From NCBI GenBank assembly GCA_032718475.1, contig JAUCBJ010007165.1:1-64000 (forward strand): a DNA stretch of 64,000 bases, in the 5' to 3' direction. Origin of the DNA: Nemertoderma westbladi. Lineage: Eukaryota > Xenacoelomorpha > Nemertodermatida > Nemertodermatidae. Below, one piece after another: positions 43,770 to 55,048 of this stretch; within the stretch, counting starts at the first letter, position 1, and the number at the start of each line of letters is the position of its first letter. A program made the translations under genes and the position numbers. The notes under the pieces are model-generated. The model saw nothing but the letters and a program-made list of their open reading frames with translations, did not search any database and was not told where the DNA came from.

Positions 43770-44748
43770 GAAAGAAGGATAACCTTACAACAGATCCATT
43801 GGAAGTCTTATGGGGAGTCCTTCAGATCTTCATTCGATTATTTATAGTACCAGTACTCTTATATGGACGGTGTTATGTAAAAGGTTGTTATCCCACATTT
43901 TGTCGAAATCGATAGAGGAAAGTGTAATCTACCTAATTTATGAGATCCTATTGCCCAATAATACGAAGAAATGCCTTAAAAATACAAGAAAGTTAAGACA
44001 CAGTCCGGATTTGTGATTAGTCAAAGAGTGTTAAACCACAAATAATATTTCAAAAAAGATTTAATCCACATAATAATTGTGTGGCTTGACATCTTTTGAC
44101 ATCTTTTTGCAAGTATGACACCTTTTGACAATTTAACGTTTTGCCAAATATGAAGTTTTCCAAAAGTGTTGAGCCACATTTTGATCAATATTTCGGAAAC
44201 TTGATAAATACTTTAATTTCCATAAATGTTTTCTTATAAAAACACAACAGTGTCTGGATAATACAAAACGATCACACAGGAAGATAAAAACTTTGACATC
44301 GATTATCTCGAATTGAACTTTTGTGGCTTAACACCCTTTTGCATAACCCCGTCCATATGAGAGTCCATGCTGCGCTCTAACTGCAGAGGATACCATATCT
44401 CTGGATGGCACTTGCACAAGAATGCTGCGCTGGGTTCATTTTGTCAATTACAATGAACACATATCCAATAAAAGTCTTTATACAACAATGGAGGTGTTTC
44501 ACTAATCTCCCCTAGCTTGACATTTTAACAATGTAGCCCCCGCTTTGCAGGACATTGCTTTCGCTGTGAGGACCAGCCTGTGCAGAATCTTGTGCGTTGG
44601 CTGCCCCCTGGAGAAAATAAGCATGGTGGACTGCCCATGAGTTTCGTGAGACGCCTCGTAAAGGTCACTGGCCTTGAAGATGCGGATAATCTCGCGAAAG
44701 TCATGTGGATAGGGAGTTGTGGCGATGCGACTTTATTGATAAGCTACC
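43770..44748 (+). pseudogene. LINE reverse transcriptase relic with deletion and nested element
   Basis: Plus-strand relic closely related to the LINE at 14.3 kb. NLTTDPLEVLWGVLQ (43773) jumps directly to IRLFIVPVLLY (43830), so the palm region between is deleted. After the nested element (43865-44354) it resumes with SPCCALTAEDTISLDGT, RMLRWVHFVNYNEHISNKSL, RFAGHCFRCEDQP and ENKHGGLPMSF. It contains stops and frameshifts and ends at the LTR of the downstream retrotransposon at 44748. Confidence 0.75.
43865..44354. mobile_element. 490-bp TIR element nested in LINE relic
   Basis: The left end GGACGGTGTTATGTAAAAGG and the right end (reverse complement GGACGGGGTTATGCAAAAGG) match over about 35 bp with several substitutions. 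Comparison with the intact LINE shows a clean interruption: CTCTTATAT before, ATATGAGAGTCC after. The flanking ATAT at 43861-43864 and 44355-44358 fits either a 4-bp duplication, or a TA duplication with ends beginning TGGACGG. No coding sequence; internal words such as ATCTTTTGACATC repeat. Superfamily not determined. Confidence 0.75.
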
Positions 44749-45959
44749 TGTAAAAGCTTTTGCTGAATTGTCCGGTTATTTTTCCTTATTTTTCCCGTAA
44801 AATACTCTGTAGTTGGTTTACCAGGCATAAAAGGGCCGTGTCCTTGCTGTACTGGTGTTTTAGCGGACATAAAAGCTATTTCTTCTGTATTTGTACTTTA
44901 GAGGACATAATCCGTAATTCCGTGACGTAAAAGCTCGATACTCTTGAAAACAGTGTCGCTACCATGACGACGGCTAGCAGCTGATATTGCCACGTCGACG
45001 TTTCTTTGTTTCTTTGTTCTCTCGTTGTTCAGGTTGACCAATCAGAGCGTTTGTTGTCTCTGTGTTGGAGGTGTATACAGAAACTCAGTAGTTCAGTGTT
45101 ATGTTTTGCCCAGAGCCTAAGAACCGGCTTTTGGCACCTCCGTGTTTTCAGTTTTTAGTCCTACACTAGTAGGCTTAATTATAAGGACATATATCCGTTA
45201 TCTGATGTCTGATGTTTGATGTCTGCATACTGCATACTGCAGTACTGCATACACTGCATACTGTGTAACACTGTGCATACTTTTATATTGTTATACTGCT
45301 ATTTACTGTCAGTTCTTCATAATATGGTTGATGAATTATTATATTTGGAATAACGACAAATAACCCCGAAAACCCAATATTCTTGATATACCGAAGGTAA
45401 GAGAGAAAGGTTACAGATAAATGATTGCGACCTATGTTGAGTGGTTTGAAGTGAATCTAATGTTATTTGATAGACCCTACATGATTCGGTCTGTGTTCCT
45501 TTTATATGTGACTAAAATCAGTGAAGATCGGCAGATCAGTGTGCAGTATTGTGCAGCATTGTGTATGAGTGAGACTGATAACGAAGCATTTCCTAAAGAA
45601 TGCGCCATATATGTGAATTGTAACTAAGCCATATCGTTGTGAGTAGTTTAAGTCATAACTCTGTTTGTATAGATAGAGCGCCACGTCCTAAAGGAACTGT
45701 TAATATTCCCCGAAGGTGAATAATATTGTCAGAGATTATATAATACTGTCAGTCGAATAATACATTAGGCTTACATAGCAATAAAATTAAGCCGTCGAAC
45801 CCAATCTCCCGGGTATATCCAGCGGGTGAATGATCGCGCACAGATTGGTTTCGACTAGTGTAGTGAATTAAATACTTGTCATAGACTAAAGGTGATTTAT
45901 TATCTAGAAGACATCCTAATTTGGCGGGTTAAACTGCCAAAGGTCTGAAAGCGCGAACA
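44749..45959 (+). repeat. 5' LTR of BEL/Pao-like retrotransposon
   Basis: A 1211-bp direct repeat, starting TGTAAAAGCTTTTGC and ending GCGCGAACA, that recurs at 55049-56258. I counted roughly a dozen substitutions plus small indels, about 1% divergence, which indicates recent insertion or recent gene conversion. A 68-codon open frame at 45421-45627 is present in both LTRs but is not independent evidence of coding. No convincing target-site duplication was found: CTACC precedes the 5' LTR and AATTT follows the 3' LTR. Confidence 0.9.
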
Positions 45960-48220
45960 ATAACGGATATCGCTTCTTTATTGCAGTAAGCAATAAAGTT
46001 GAAAGTACCGGTCAACTGGTAAACTTGAACCGGTACTTCTGTAGGTCAGTAGGCCCAACTGCAAGAACCGGTACTGCTGTAGGCCCGTAGGTCCAACTGC
46101 CAGAACTGGTACTTCTGTAGGTCCGTAGGCCTAACTGTCCTAAACGGTACTTCCCGTATAAGTACATTAGTATTATTCGATTTGATTGTTGTATACCGGT
46201 AGGTCTTAATAATTAATCAGGGACTGCAGCCCTGGTTTTTTATTGAGATTTTACTTATTTCTGTCAAGTTTTATTTGTTTGTAGGCCAGTATTGAACAGA
46301 AGACGTGTAAGCCTGATCCGATTGTACAGACAATTTGTAGGCTGAGCTGTTGTCTGATTGCTGTTAAGTCTGAACGGATTGCAGTGTGTGTAGATCACCT
46401 GTCCGATAAAGAACGGTTAGGAAGTAGGGGCAGCGAATGCTGTAAGGTAAACCCCCAATTAAAGAATAAGTCGTACTACTGGGTTAGAACGCATACTACC
46501 TAATTATTTCGGAGTCTGCATGTCCTGTAGTTTATTTAGGCTTGAGAGTAGTCTGCCATCGTTTAGTCTGTACTTTGTTTGTGAAAGTCTGTACGGGTAG
46601 CGTATAATTTTATTTAGATAATTTGTAGGCTGGATAGTTGTCTGGCTGTTGTTGGGTCTGAACGGATTGCAGCGTGTGTAGATCACTTGTCCGATAAAGA
46701 ACGGTTAGGAAGTAGGGGCAGCGAATGCTGTAAGGTAAACCCCCAACTAAAGAATAAGTCGTACTACTGGGTTAGAACGCATACTACCTAATTATTTTGG
46801 AGTCTGCATATACCGTAGTTTGTTTAGGCTTGATGGTAGTCTGTCGGTATTTGGTCTGCATTTTGTTTGAGTAGTTTGTACGCGTAGCGTAATATTTATT
46901 ATTCAGAGTTTATGCGATTATTCGCAACATTCATATTCCCCAAGTTTGTTCCTACAGTAATTGTGTTTGTTATACATACCGTTATAGTTAAACTAACCCC
47001 GGTACTACACGGGCTGCTTGGCGTAGGTAAAGACTGGTGATTTTGTGCACCGGTCACTCCAGCAGATGCCGTGGTTCTTTTAGCTGTTCAAGTATATTTA
47101 ACTACTGATTATATGTTGTACAAGTACTCGTACCTAATTTAGGGTTTAGTGTACAGTGCTTTCCGAAAGTAATTAGTGTAGGCATTATATTTGTGTTGTA
47201 AAGTGGTTGATAGGCACGTTCGATTAGCTCTATTAACTTCTAGGTAGGAACACTCCGTGATACATAACGTAGAACCTATAGCGATACGGCTATAGGTCGT
47301 CAGGCGGTGGTATTTTCCTATCTGGACAACGCAGTGTACTTACTACTACTTATTATTTCAAATACCGTAGTACCCTGTCCGTTGTAATAACCAGATTCTA
47401 ACCCTTTGTTAGGCTGGTTTGTAGACTTCTTGTAAAATTACCCTAAAAATTCGTATTTTGTGTTTTTGTAAATTTTTGTGTTTATTTAGAGATTGTAATC
47501 TCACCCGAATTGTACGTAATTTGTAGTATTAAGTAACTTAGGTAAATTAGAATTATTTGTTTTAGTGTCCTATAAGTAACACTTCACTGAAAGCGCACCG
47601 CTTTGTGTAGTGATTACTCCCCAGAAATAATAACATTTATTTCAAACATTGACAAAACCCATTAAAGGGTATATATATATTATAAATCAACTCAAACGAT
47701 TTATAAATAGTAGGCCTACCATACAACCATTAGGTCTCCATATCAGTTGGTCTACTGCTCAAATAGCGGTAATAAAGTAAGTAAAGTAACCAAGTAACCC
47801 TAAAAATTCAGAAATTCAATTATTTAAAATAATTGATATACCGGTATTTACGATAGGCCTATTATCTTTATTTCTATAAATTTAGGCTGAAATTATACCG
47901 GTACTTGTAATTAATTCTAGTCCAGAATTATATATACTACAAACTGTAAGCTGTATACCGGTATTCCCGATAGGCCTATTATATATTTATATATATTTGT
48001 GCTAAAATTATACCGGTATTCTGTGATAAACCTAGTCTGTAATAATACTTATATAGTTATATATACTATAAGCATACCGGTATTCTAATATATTATATAT
48101 ATATCACGCTACACTGAGTAGCAGTATCGGTAATTAATTACTAGGCTAGCAGTTAATACTGAATTACTAGACTTGCTTAGACTGTAATATAGCAGTAGGC
48201 ATCCAACTGTACAAACAAAC
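45960..48220 (+). other. LTR element leader with tandem repeats
   Basis: A 2.26 kb untranslated leader. I could not identify a clear tRNA primer-binding site right after the LTR. It contains a tandem duplication of about 288 bp (46329-46617 and 46618-46905, both with GTAGATCACTTGTCCGATAA-like text). Several ATACCGGTATT and GATAGGCCTATT words lie in a degenerate ~120-bp repeat at 47840-48090. No ORF of note. Confidence 0.7.
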
Positions 48221-51200
48221 ATGACTGCCACAAGGCAAACTCTGTCAGATAGTCTCCTAGAAACAACAGTCTGTTTCTCAGATAGGAGTATAGAGTATCC
48301 CAGACCGAGGTCTGAAACCCCTCCTACTGTAAGAAAGACAACCCCTACAGTAGCTGTGTCAGAACCTAGGTTAGTAGAAGCAATTTCGCAATTCGCGAAG
48401 TTAGTGAAGCGCCGTAGGTCTATCATCGGTACTCGAGCTCAGGTCAAGCGGGACCAAGAAGCAGCGGAACCGCAACAACCCGCGAGCCAAGAACTTACTT
48501 CTCAACGGCCTGATAGCTCCAGTAGTTCGGATACTGATGAGCGGACGCCCGAATGCGGAGCGAAGATGGTGGATAAGGTTTATGATGAGCGGCCAACCTA
48601 TGAAGAATCAACCGACACCACTTCTTCTCAAGAAGAAAGCGAAGGGACAGCGGAGGGGCCGCGAAAGAGAGATGCCATTGACATCTATCTGTCAGACTAT
48701 CAACGCTTTGTGGGAGATGAAGAGTTGAGGAGAAGGCTGGAGGGGCTTAGCCCTAATAGTGAAGGAACCAAGCTTGTGCTGGACGCAATTGATGCGGAAA
48801 TGTTAGCGGCGAACCAAGCTAAATTTGATGAACTCCTCCGCATCAATAGAGTTCAAGAAGAGCAAGTAAAGAAAAAACTTATAGAAGACAAAAAGAAAAT
48901 AGCAGCGACCTTGGCAGAAGCAGCGGCAAAGGCAAAAGCGGCAGCGGCAGAGGCAAAAGCAGAAGCCGAGGCAAAGGCAAAAGCGGCAGCGGCAGAGGCA
49001 AAAGCGGCAGCGGCAGAGGCAGTGGCAGAAGCCGAACGGAGAGCGACTGAAGAAACCACCCAACTAGAATTGGAATACATTCAGGAGAATCAAGACTGCA
49101 TAAATAAACAGTTAACAGCTAGTAATATGCAGATGATGAATCGATCTACTCCCAAAAGACAGGGATATACATCATCTGAGGAAGGCGATACCACCGATAC
49201 TGAAGGCAAAGGAAATAGATCTCGTCTAAGCAGACGTAAAAGAACATTCCACCGTCAGAAATTGCCTGATTTGCCTCCAGCTGTTAGAAGGCAACTAAAT
49301 AACAACAACTTAGGTAGTACAGAGCCCACAGACCAAATAATTCAAATAGAAAGACTCCCTACTATAGTAGATGAGCCTGAAATAATTGGGCCTGTTCTTG
49401 AAATCACCCCTTCGGTGATAGACACACCTGTGCTCCCTGAAACTACCTCTAAATTCCCTCTGCATAGCACTAAGCTACCTGTGCCCCGTAGAACTGCCCA
49501 GGAGACAGTTCAGGTCCTGGACCCCGAGCGAAATATTCATGGTTTGTCGCCCGTTGTCCCTCGTCCGCCCGCTACAACGTTGGCGACTCCCGCTTCGGCG
49601 GTCGAATGGGTGGACGAGAGACGGCGGGGGATGGATCTTCTGCTCGGGCAGATGCAGGAGACTGTCCAGCAATTCAAGGGCACAGTAAGGGAAAGTAGGC
49701 TAGAGTTGCAAGAAGTGCAGCAAAGTATCGCGCTAAAATGCGATAAATTAGTAAATTTACAAAAGGGTATATCACCACCCCTTGTAACAATGTGTCAACC
49801 TGTTAGGTCTGAAGTATCTCATGCGCAAGGTGTGGAGCCTACACGCATCTATACTGCTAGCGAAGTAGAAACTCCTATAGTGAACCCTATTAAGGGTAAT
49901 TATAAACCTGTTGATAATGACATTCCCTATAGACCTGATCATAATCCGAGAAATTTATATACCGATAACTCGATATTAAATAACACGATGGCCCAAGAAA
50001 GTTTTACGCGTCAAATGGCTAGAACCGAAGCCCGTCAAGCGGTGAAGGTGGGAGAGATAGTCAAGTTCAATGGAGATGAGATGAAATGGTTACCTTTTAA
50101 TGAATATTACAAAGATAACATACAGAACTCTGTGCTATCTAATGGAGAGAAACTTAGATGCCTCATCGAGTGCTTGGAAGGATCTCCCAAGTCAATGGCG
50201 TTAAAATTTATTGGACATCCAGATGGATTAAGACAAGTTTGGGATACACTAAACATCAGGTATGGTAATAGGACTAACATAGCTAGGTATTTATATGCGA
50301 AATTAATGGCGCCCCGAAAGTTTCTTAGCAGCGGGATTATAGAGTTTTCCGATGAGATTCAGGAGATCTGTAGACAACTAGATTGGTTAGGTAAGTCTCA
50401 TGAATACCAGAATTCTATGGTTGTAGGAGCCTTAGCATCTACTTTGCCCAAGGGTGGAGTAGGTACACGCTGGGACAAGAAGGTGTTATATATGATGGAA
50501 CAACAACGACGAGACCCTACCATGACTGATCTCATGTCATTCTTAGATAGAGAAGTGAAATTACAGCTCCTAAGGCAGTCCAGAGAGAAGACATGGGAAA
50601 ACAAGGTAAGTGAGAAACCCGTTTCTAGGAGAAGGGTAACACCAGTATGTTATACCGACGACGGTGAAAGCCAAACTTCTCAAGGAGAGGACAGCGGGAA
50701 AGACACAGACAGCGACCTTACCTTAACTACTTCCGATCAACAACCATCTTGGAAAGCGCCAACTTCCAATGTAGGAATCCGAGAATTTCCTGTAGTCCAG
50801 TTACGGGTCCACGGACCTCAGAAGAGCTATATAGTGAACGCCCTCCTGGACTCCGGTAGCACAGGAACATTCATCGATAAAGAACTAGCCGAAGTCATCT
50901 TTGCTGGACAACCCAAGTTCCGAACCAAGCTAAACATGTCAGGGATCATGCAGGTTTGGAATTCTACTGTAGCTGCCGACTATTATATAGGTGAGTTGTC
51001 CACTCCACAGGATAAACTAGGAGAATACAGTATAAGGTCAGTAAAAATGGTGGCAATAAAGAACTTCGCTACCACCCAAGTTGAACCTTATAATTGGGAC
51101 GGAGATGATCATGCCCAACAACTTAACATCCCTAGATTCGACACCGATTATCCTGGAGTACAAATATTAATCGGTCAAAACGCGCATGAGGCGCTGGAGA

Positions 51201-52051
51201 CATTAGAGAAACGACCTACTCAACCGCAACCACTTCAGACCTATGCGGTAAGAACTAGAGTAGGTTGGTACCTTACTGGACCTTCCCGTAGAACGCTCAG
51301 GGAAAGACTGCTTCAAGATCGCGTCTGCCAGGTGAGTGAATGGGAAGATGATACTAGTGAGGGAGACGACCCAACTGAGGGAACACCACACTCCTCAGAT
51401 AATGACAATCTTAGCTCCAATGTAGATCAATGGAGATATTGCCCCAAGAAGTTTAATCCAACTGACATCGCTTCCAGAGGAGCAACTCCTCAAGAACTGA
51501 CAGATACTACAGACCGGTTAGGTGAACCCGACTTCCTGAGTAAGGAGGATGAATGGCCTCCCCATCTTACTCCGACTGAGATTAGACCAGCCAAGGGAGC
51601 GGAGAAAGTTAAACCTAAAACCCGGACGGGTGGAGCGGAGTTATTGGAACCCGGGATAGATCTGTCGGTATTACATATTGCCAGGGACGACGCCGTGGAT
51701 CTGGACCTCCCCACCGCGAGTGGATCCCTCATGAAGATCAGAGAGAGCTCTGGAACATCAGACGTCTCGCAGGGACTCTCACCTCTCCTGCAGAGAGCGA
51801 CGGACCACTATAGCTCCTGGAATCGGCTTTGTAAGGCCGTCGTGTACTTAGAGCGATGTTTCTATCGTCACTATTCCAGGACGAAGAGGAAACCTGGAAT
51901 TGTATTCGGGATGCAGCGACTCAATCACCCAGTCGGTCGTTTGTGTTTACCGGAAGGGAATGGAGGACTCTCCGGAAACTGTGGAAGGCAAGATTCTCTT
52001 CCCACGACCACCTCCCTAATCCTTCAAACATCTAGGGACTCCATAACGTAA
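48221..52051 (+). CDS. gag-protease polyprotein of BEL/Pao-like element, lacking RT and RNase H
   Basis: A 1276-codon intact frame. Residues ~1-200 are polar. Residues ~225-275 are an Ala/Lys/Glu repeat (AKAKAAAAEAKAEAEAKAK), likely coiled coil. Residues ~610-790 match the BEL/Pao gag-associated domain (VKFNGDEMKWLPFNEYYKDN; LRCLIECLEGSPKSMALKF). Residues ~860-1015 are the retropepsin-like protease, with NALLDSGSTGTFID near 875 and VQILIGQNAHEAL, TRVGWYLTGP further on. Then comes an acidic linker, and at ~1069 DQWRYCPKKFNPTDIASRG, which normally lies after RNase H. RDDAVDLDLP and HYSSWNRLCKAVVYLERCF follow, at the integrase entrance. Reverse transcriptase, RNase H and the integrase core are absent, yet the frame is uninterrupted. 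No zinc knuckle is seen. The ATG follows a CAAACAAAC leader. Confidence 0.85.
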   Translation: MTATRQTLSDSLLETTVCFSDRSIEYPRPRSETPPTVRKTTPTVAVSEPRLVEAISQFAKLVKRRRSIIGTRAQVKRDQEAAEPQQPASQELTSQRPDSSSSSDTDERTPECGAKMVDKVYDERPTYEESTDTTSSQEESEGTAEGPRKRDAIDIYLSDYQRFVGDEELRRRLEGLSPNSEGTKLVLDAIDAEMLAANQAKFDELLRINRVQEEQVKKKLIEDKKKIAATLAEAAAKAKAAAAEAKAEAEAKAKAAAAEAKAAAAEAVAEAERRATEETTQLELEYIQENQDCINKQLTASNMQMMNRSTPKRQGYTSSEEGDTTDTEGKGNRSRLSRRKRTFHRQKLPDLPPAVRRQLNNNNLGSTEPTDQIIQIERLPTIVDEPEIIGPVLEITPSVIDTPVLPETTSKFPLHSTKLPVPRRTAQETVQVLDPERNIHGLSPVVPRPPATTLATPASAVEWVDERRRGMDLLLGQMQETVQQFKGTVRESRLELQEVQQSIALKCDKLVNLQKGISPPLVTMCQPVRSEVSHAQGVEPTRIYTASEVETPIVNPIKGNYKPVDNDIPYRPDHNPRNLYTDNSILNNTMAQESFTRQMARTEARQAVKVGEIVKFNGDEMKWLPFNEYYKDNIQNSVLSNGEKLRCLIECLEGSPKSMALKFIGHPDGLRQVWDTLNIRYGNRTNIARYLYAKLMAPRKFLSSGIIEFSDEIQEICRQLDWLGKSHEYQNSMVVGALASTLPKGGVGTRWDKKVLYMMEQQRRDPTMTDLMSFLDREVKLQLLRQSREKTWENKVSEKPVSRRRVTPVCYTDDGESQTSQGEDSGKDTDSDLTLTTSDQQPSWKAPTSNVGIREFPVVQLRVHGPQKSYIVNALLDSGSTGTFIDKELAEVIFAGQPKFRTKLNMSGIMQVWNSTVAADYYIGELSTPQDKLGEYSIRSVKMVAIKNFATTQVEPYNWDGDDHAQQLNIPRFDTDYPGVQILIGQNAHEALETLEKRPTQPQPLQTYAVRTRVGWYLTGPSRRTLRERLLQDRVCQVSEWEDDTSEGDDPTEGTPHSSDNDNLSSNVDQWRYCPKKFNPTDIASRGATPQELTDTTDRLGEPDFLSKEDEWPPHLTPTEIRPAKGAEKVKPKTRTGGAELLEPGIDLSVLHIARDDAVDLDLPTASGSLMKIRESSGTSDVSQGLSPLLQRATDHYSSWNRLCKAVVYLERCFYRHYSRTKRKPGIVFGMQRLNHPVGRLCLPEGNGGLSGNCGRQDSLPTTTSLILQTSRDSIT

Positions 52052-53687
52052 CAACATATGGAGTGGGTGTGTGACTTTATTATTTTATATTATTTTATTA
52101 TTTTTATATTTCTGTATGTAATTTTATTATAATCGTTTTCTTTAATTTTATTCAGTAGAATGTTATTTTAGCGATTATTTAGTAGATTAGTGCAATATAT
52201 ATTCGCGTTTATTACTTAATTACGTATATATTATATTTAATGCGACGGCAAGAAATAATTATTTTCCTCTTTCCTTACTGTCCGTATCATATTATCAATA
52301 CGTGACTACAGTAAGATGAAATATCCGTACTTATTAAAGTACAATAAAGCCACTACTATATTTAAGTATTATTGGTAGGCAGAGTACTAGGAATGCAAAG
52401 TTCAGATCCTCGTGTCTCGGCTAAACCAAGCTCTGGGTAGACCTTGGAAACGACTTGCCTCTTCACACTGACATTGCTTCGTGCGATATTGCTCTCATAC
52501 CGTATATTAAATAATACATATAGTAGCGTGATGTCCCTTTAACAGTAGCGTATAACGCAAAATAAATCTGTTAAACCCTTTGACCATCTGTAATTCTAGT
52601 CGATTAAGATATCGCGGCACCCACCGATATACTTGAAAGACAAATTCTAGAATCAGTGGTTAACGTCCCCAGACAAGTTCTGGAATAAATCGGTGCCCAT
52701 CTCAAATATTAATTATTTAATATTTGCAAATCTAATAAATCAAAATCTGTAAATTCAGATCCGTCAACAATTCTAGTCAATTAAGATATCGTAGCATTTA
52801 CCGATATTCTTAAAAAGACAATTGTCATAGAATTAAGGATCTTGTGTCCCCAGACATATTCTAGAATCAAAATATGTCCATTTAATTATCAAATAATAAA
52901 ATTTCAGGGAATAATTTAAATTCATGCCTTTTAATGAATTTAATAAATTGCCATTTTTGCGCAATTTATAACATTCCCAAAATTCCATTAATTAATAGAT
53001 CAAGGGAGCGGAGATTTATCTTATTATGCCTATGAGTGTGCGAAAGTCTCCCAAACATAGTCAATAGCCGATAAAATTCATAAAGTCATGTATAAAACCG
53101 AACATTGACTATTAAAGAATACTATTAAATAACATCCCAGATCTGTATGCATTGGAATTACTCTAATTCTACCGCTAGCTTTGCATAATGTCACCATAGC
53201 AACAACCACGCTAGAATTGGAATTGAGTTAAACGAACAATAGAAAGCTTGTCCCATTGAATAGCATAGGGAATAAATAGCGCACTACTAGTATCCAAGGA
53301 TACATAATAATACAGTGACATTCTGGCATTGACTAACGGACAAATGGCCCAAATGTGCGTAGTTGTGACCAGTTGTGTGGTATTTGTGAGTTTATAGGTG
53401 AATGTTACTGCTAAGGTGTGTTTACAGTAGCTAGTCGCAATCGTAAAAGTAACCTAACTCTCCAAGGAAAACCTGAAGTACATCTAAGCCTTTGGGACGG
53501 ACAGTTGAGTGACTTGTGCCGGTTGTCGTTGTCGTTGTGCGGCTACGTCGTTGGCGAAAGTACAGCGGCGACGACACATCGGCGCTGAGGATCTCGTACT
53601 GTCCGGGGTTGATTGGGGTAGGCAGCGACGCCCGCTCGCCTAAATATAAACTCATTATAATATGGATAAACTCATATATAGCAGATA
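52052..53687 (+). other. LTR element 3' internal region, non-coding part
   Basis: AT-rich. An imperfect tandem pair of about 177 bp is recognisable by AATTCTAGTCGATTAAGATA at 52592 and AATTCTAGTCAATTAAGATA at 52769. Each has a CCCCAGACA phrase downstream. From 53200 on, GC rises and the sequence resembles a transcript leader, without clear signals. Confidence 0.55.
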
Positions 53688-54969
53688 TGACGGAGTTGAT
53701 AGAAGATGGTCTTGGTATCGGGGAGCGATATACTCTACTTTTACAAGCGTTTGTTGATAGCTTAATACGCGGCGACGTTAGTCCAACTGCTGCGGAGGAC
53801 GATGGTCGTTATATCGAACCGCCAATGTCCCAAGAGCAGCTCGCGCGAGTTGGACTATAGAAAATTCGCTGCTCGATATACGCGGCGTAATGGTATGTAT
53901 ATGGGCTTCTTAACTACTGGTCATCCTATCGATTTACACAATACGGACTATGTCGACTATATATCCTGCCCAGCGGAGTCGGAACCATAAACTGAAATTC
54001 GAATGCAAAAATTCTATTCGAAATCGACTCGAAAGAAAAGACACTAAAGAAACAAATGGACGCGGTAACTCCAACGTATATTTGGAATTCTTGATAGAAG
54101 CATTGTAACAACAAATAAATATCACCCGCGTTTACCCTACCAGACGTGCGTCTTTGGTATTATTACGATAAATGCCCTAGACCCAACTAATAAACGGAAA
54201 GACATAAACATCCACGTAAACCGAAACTTGTTGACGTATCACCTATGCTCACTCGGCTCGAACGATCCTGGAGTAAACCTACGATCAGAGTCCCGGAATA
54301 CTCGGTCAAACCTCCTCATTCCTTAGTTGGACCTCAGACCTGCGATCCTGGTGGTGTCGCGGATCCTCGCGGACTGTATTCACTGTTCAAAGATCTAGTG
54401 CTACCCTAACAATTAATCGGTAACACTCCGACAGTGATTTCTAGCTAGCCGCCCATCTTACCTAGCCGGATTGTGACGCGGACACCTAATATCACTATCC
54501 AACCGTATGGTCGTCCACGTTTAACGCGATACAACCCCTCATCAAGGTGAAGGAGAGCGTTGTACGAAACGAGTTAAACGCTATTCTATAAAGATCAAAA
54601 GGGAAATCTGCGTTTGTTCAGATAAACGTAAGTTATAACAGTAAGTCCAATCGATAAACGAATTGGCCTTGTCTCAATTCGATTGGGAAATCCAGAATCT
54701 CTAAGAAGTTATCGAACTTGGACGATCCTATTCTCTGCGAGAGTTTTTGGATGAACGTATCCAGCTACGAGCGGAGGAAAATCAGCTCGAGGAGAAGCAT
54801 ATCGAAACGGCAGATACCTCGACCACAATCCTACACCTTCTGATGCAATCATATTGCATCCTTCACCCAGGAGTTATGGCCCTCCTAGTAAAGTGGCTCC
54901 CCCCAAAGAGAAAAAGACTCTTGCTAGCCTCAAAAAACTGCGTAAACGCCGTCTGCGTAAGAAAGACTA
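53688..54969 (+). pseudogene. broken second coding tract of the LTR element
   Basis: Several consecutive short frames look coding but are in different registers. At 53688-53860, MTELIEDGLGIGERYTLLLQ... ends in a stop. An overlapping frame then reads RELDYRKFAARYTRRNG and DYISCPAESEP-stop (to 53990). At about 54190-54410 RHKHPRKPKLVDVSPMLTRL, YSVKPPHSLVGPQ and GLYSLFKDLVLP-stop occur. At about 54750-54969 SDAIILHPSPRSYGPPSK is followed by a very basic C-terminus, TLASLKKLRKRRLRKKD-stop. No domain is recognisable. It could be an additional ORF of the element or captured host sequence, with frameshifts or unrecognised introns. The polypurine tract GGGAGCGG directly precedes the 3' LTR (55041-55048). 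Confidence 0.4.
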
Positions 54970-55048
54970 ACTGTTTAGAGTATCTTTATGTTTTAGAAAC
55001 TGTGATTTTTATATTTTATAGACTGAAAATCCCATTTTCTGGGAGCGG

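Noticed and set aside
45421-45627. Small conserved 68-residue ORF present twice (also 55720-55926)
   Set aside because: It lies in the two LTRs, which are young copies of each other, so conservation says nothing about coding.
48803-49080. Ala/Ser- and Cys/Arg-rich minus-strand ORFs
   Set aside because: Shadows of the low-complexity Ala/Lys/Glu repeat in the gag ORF.
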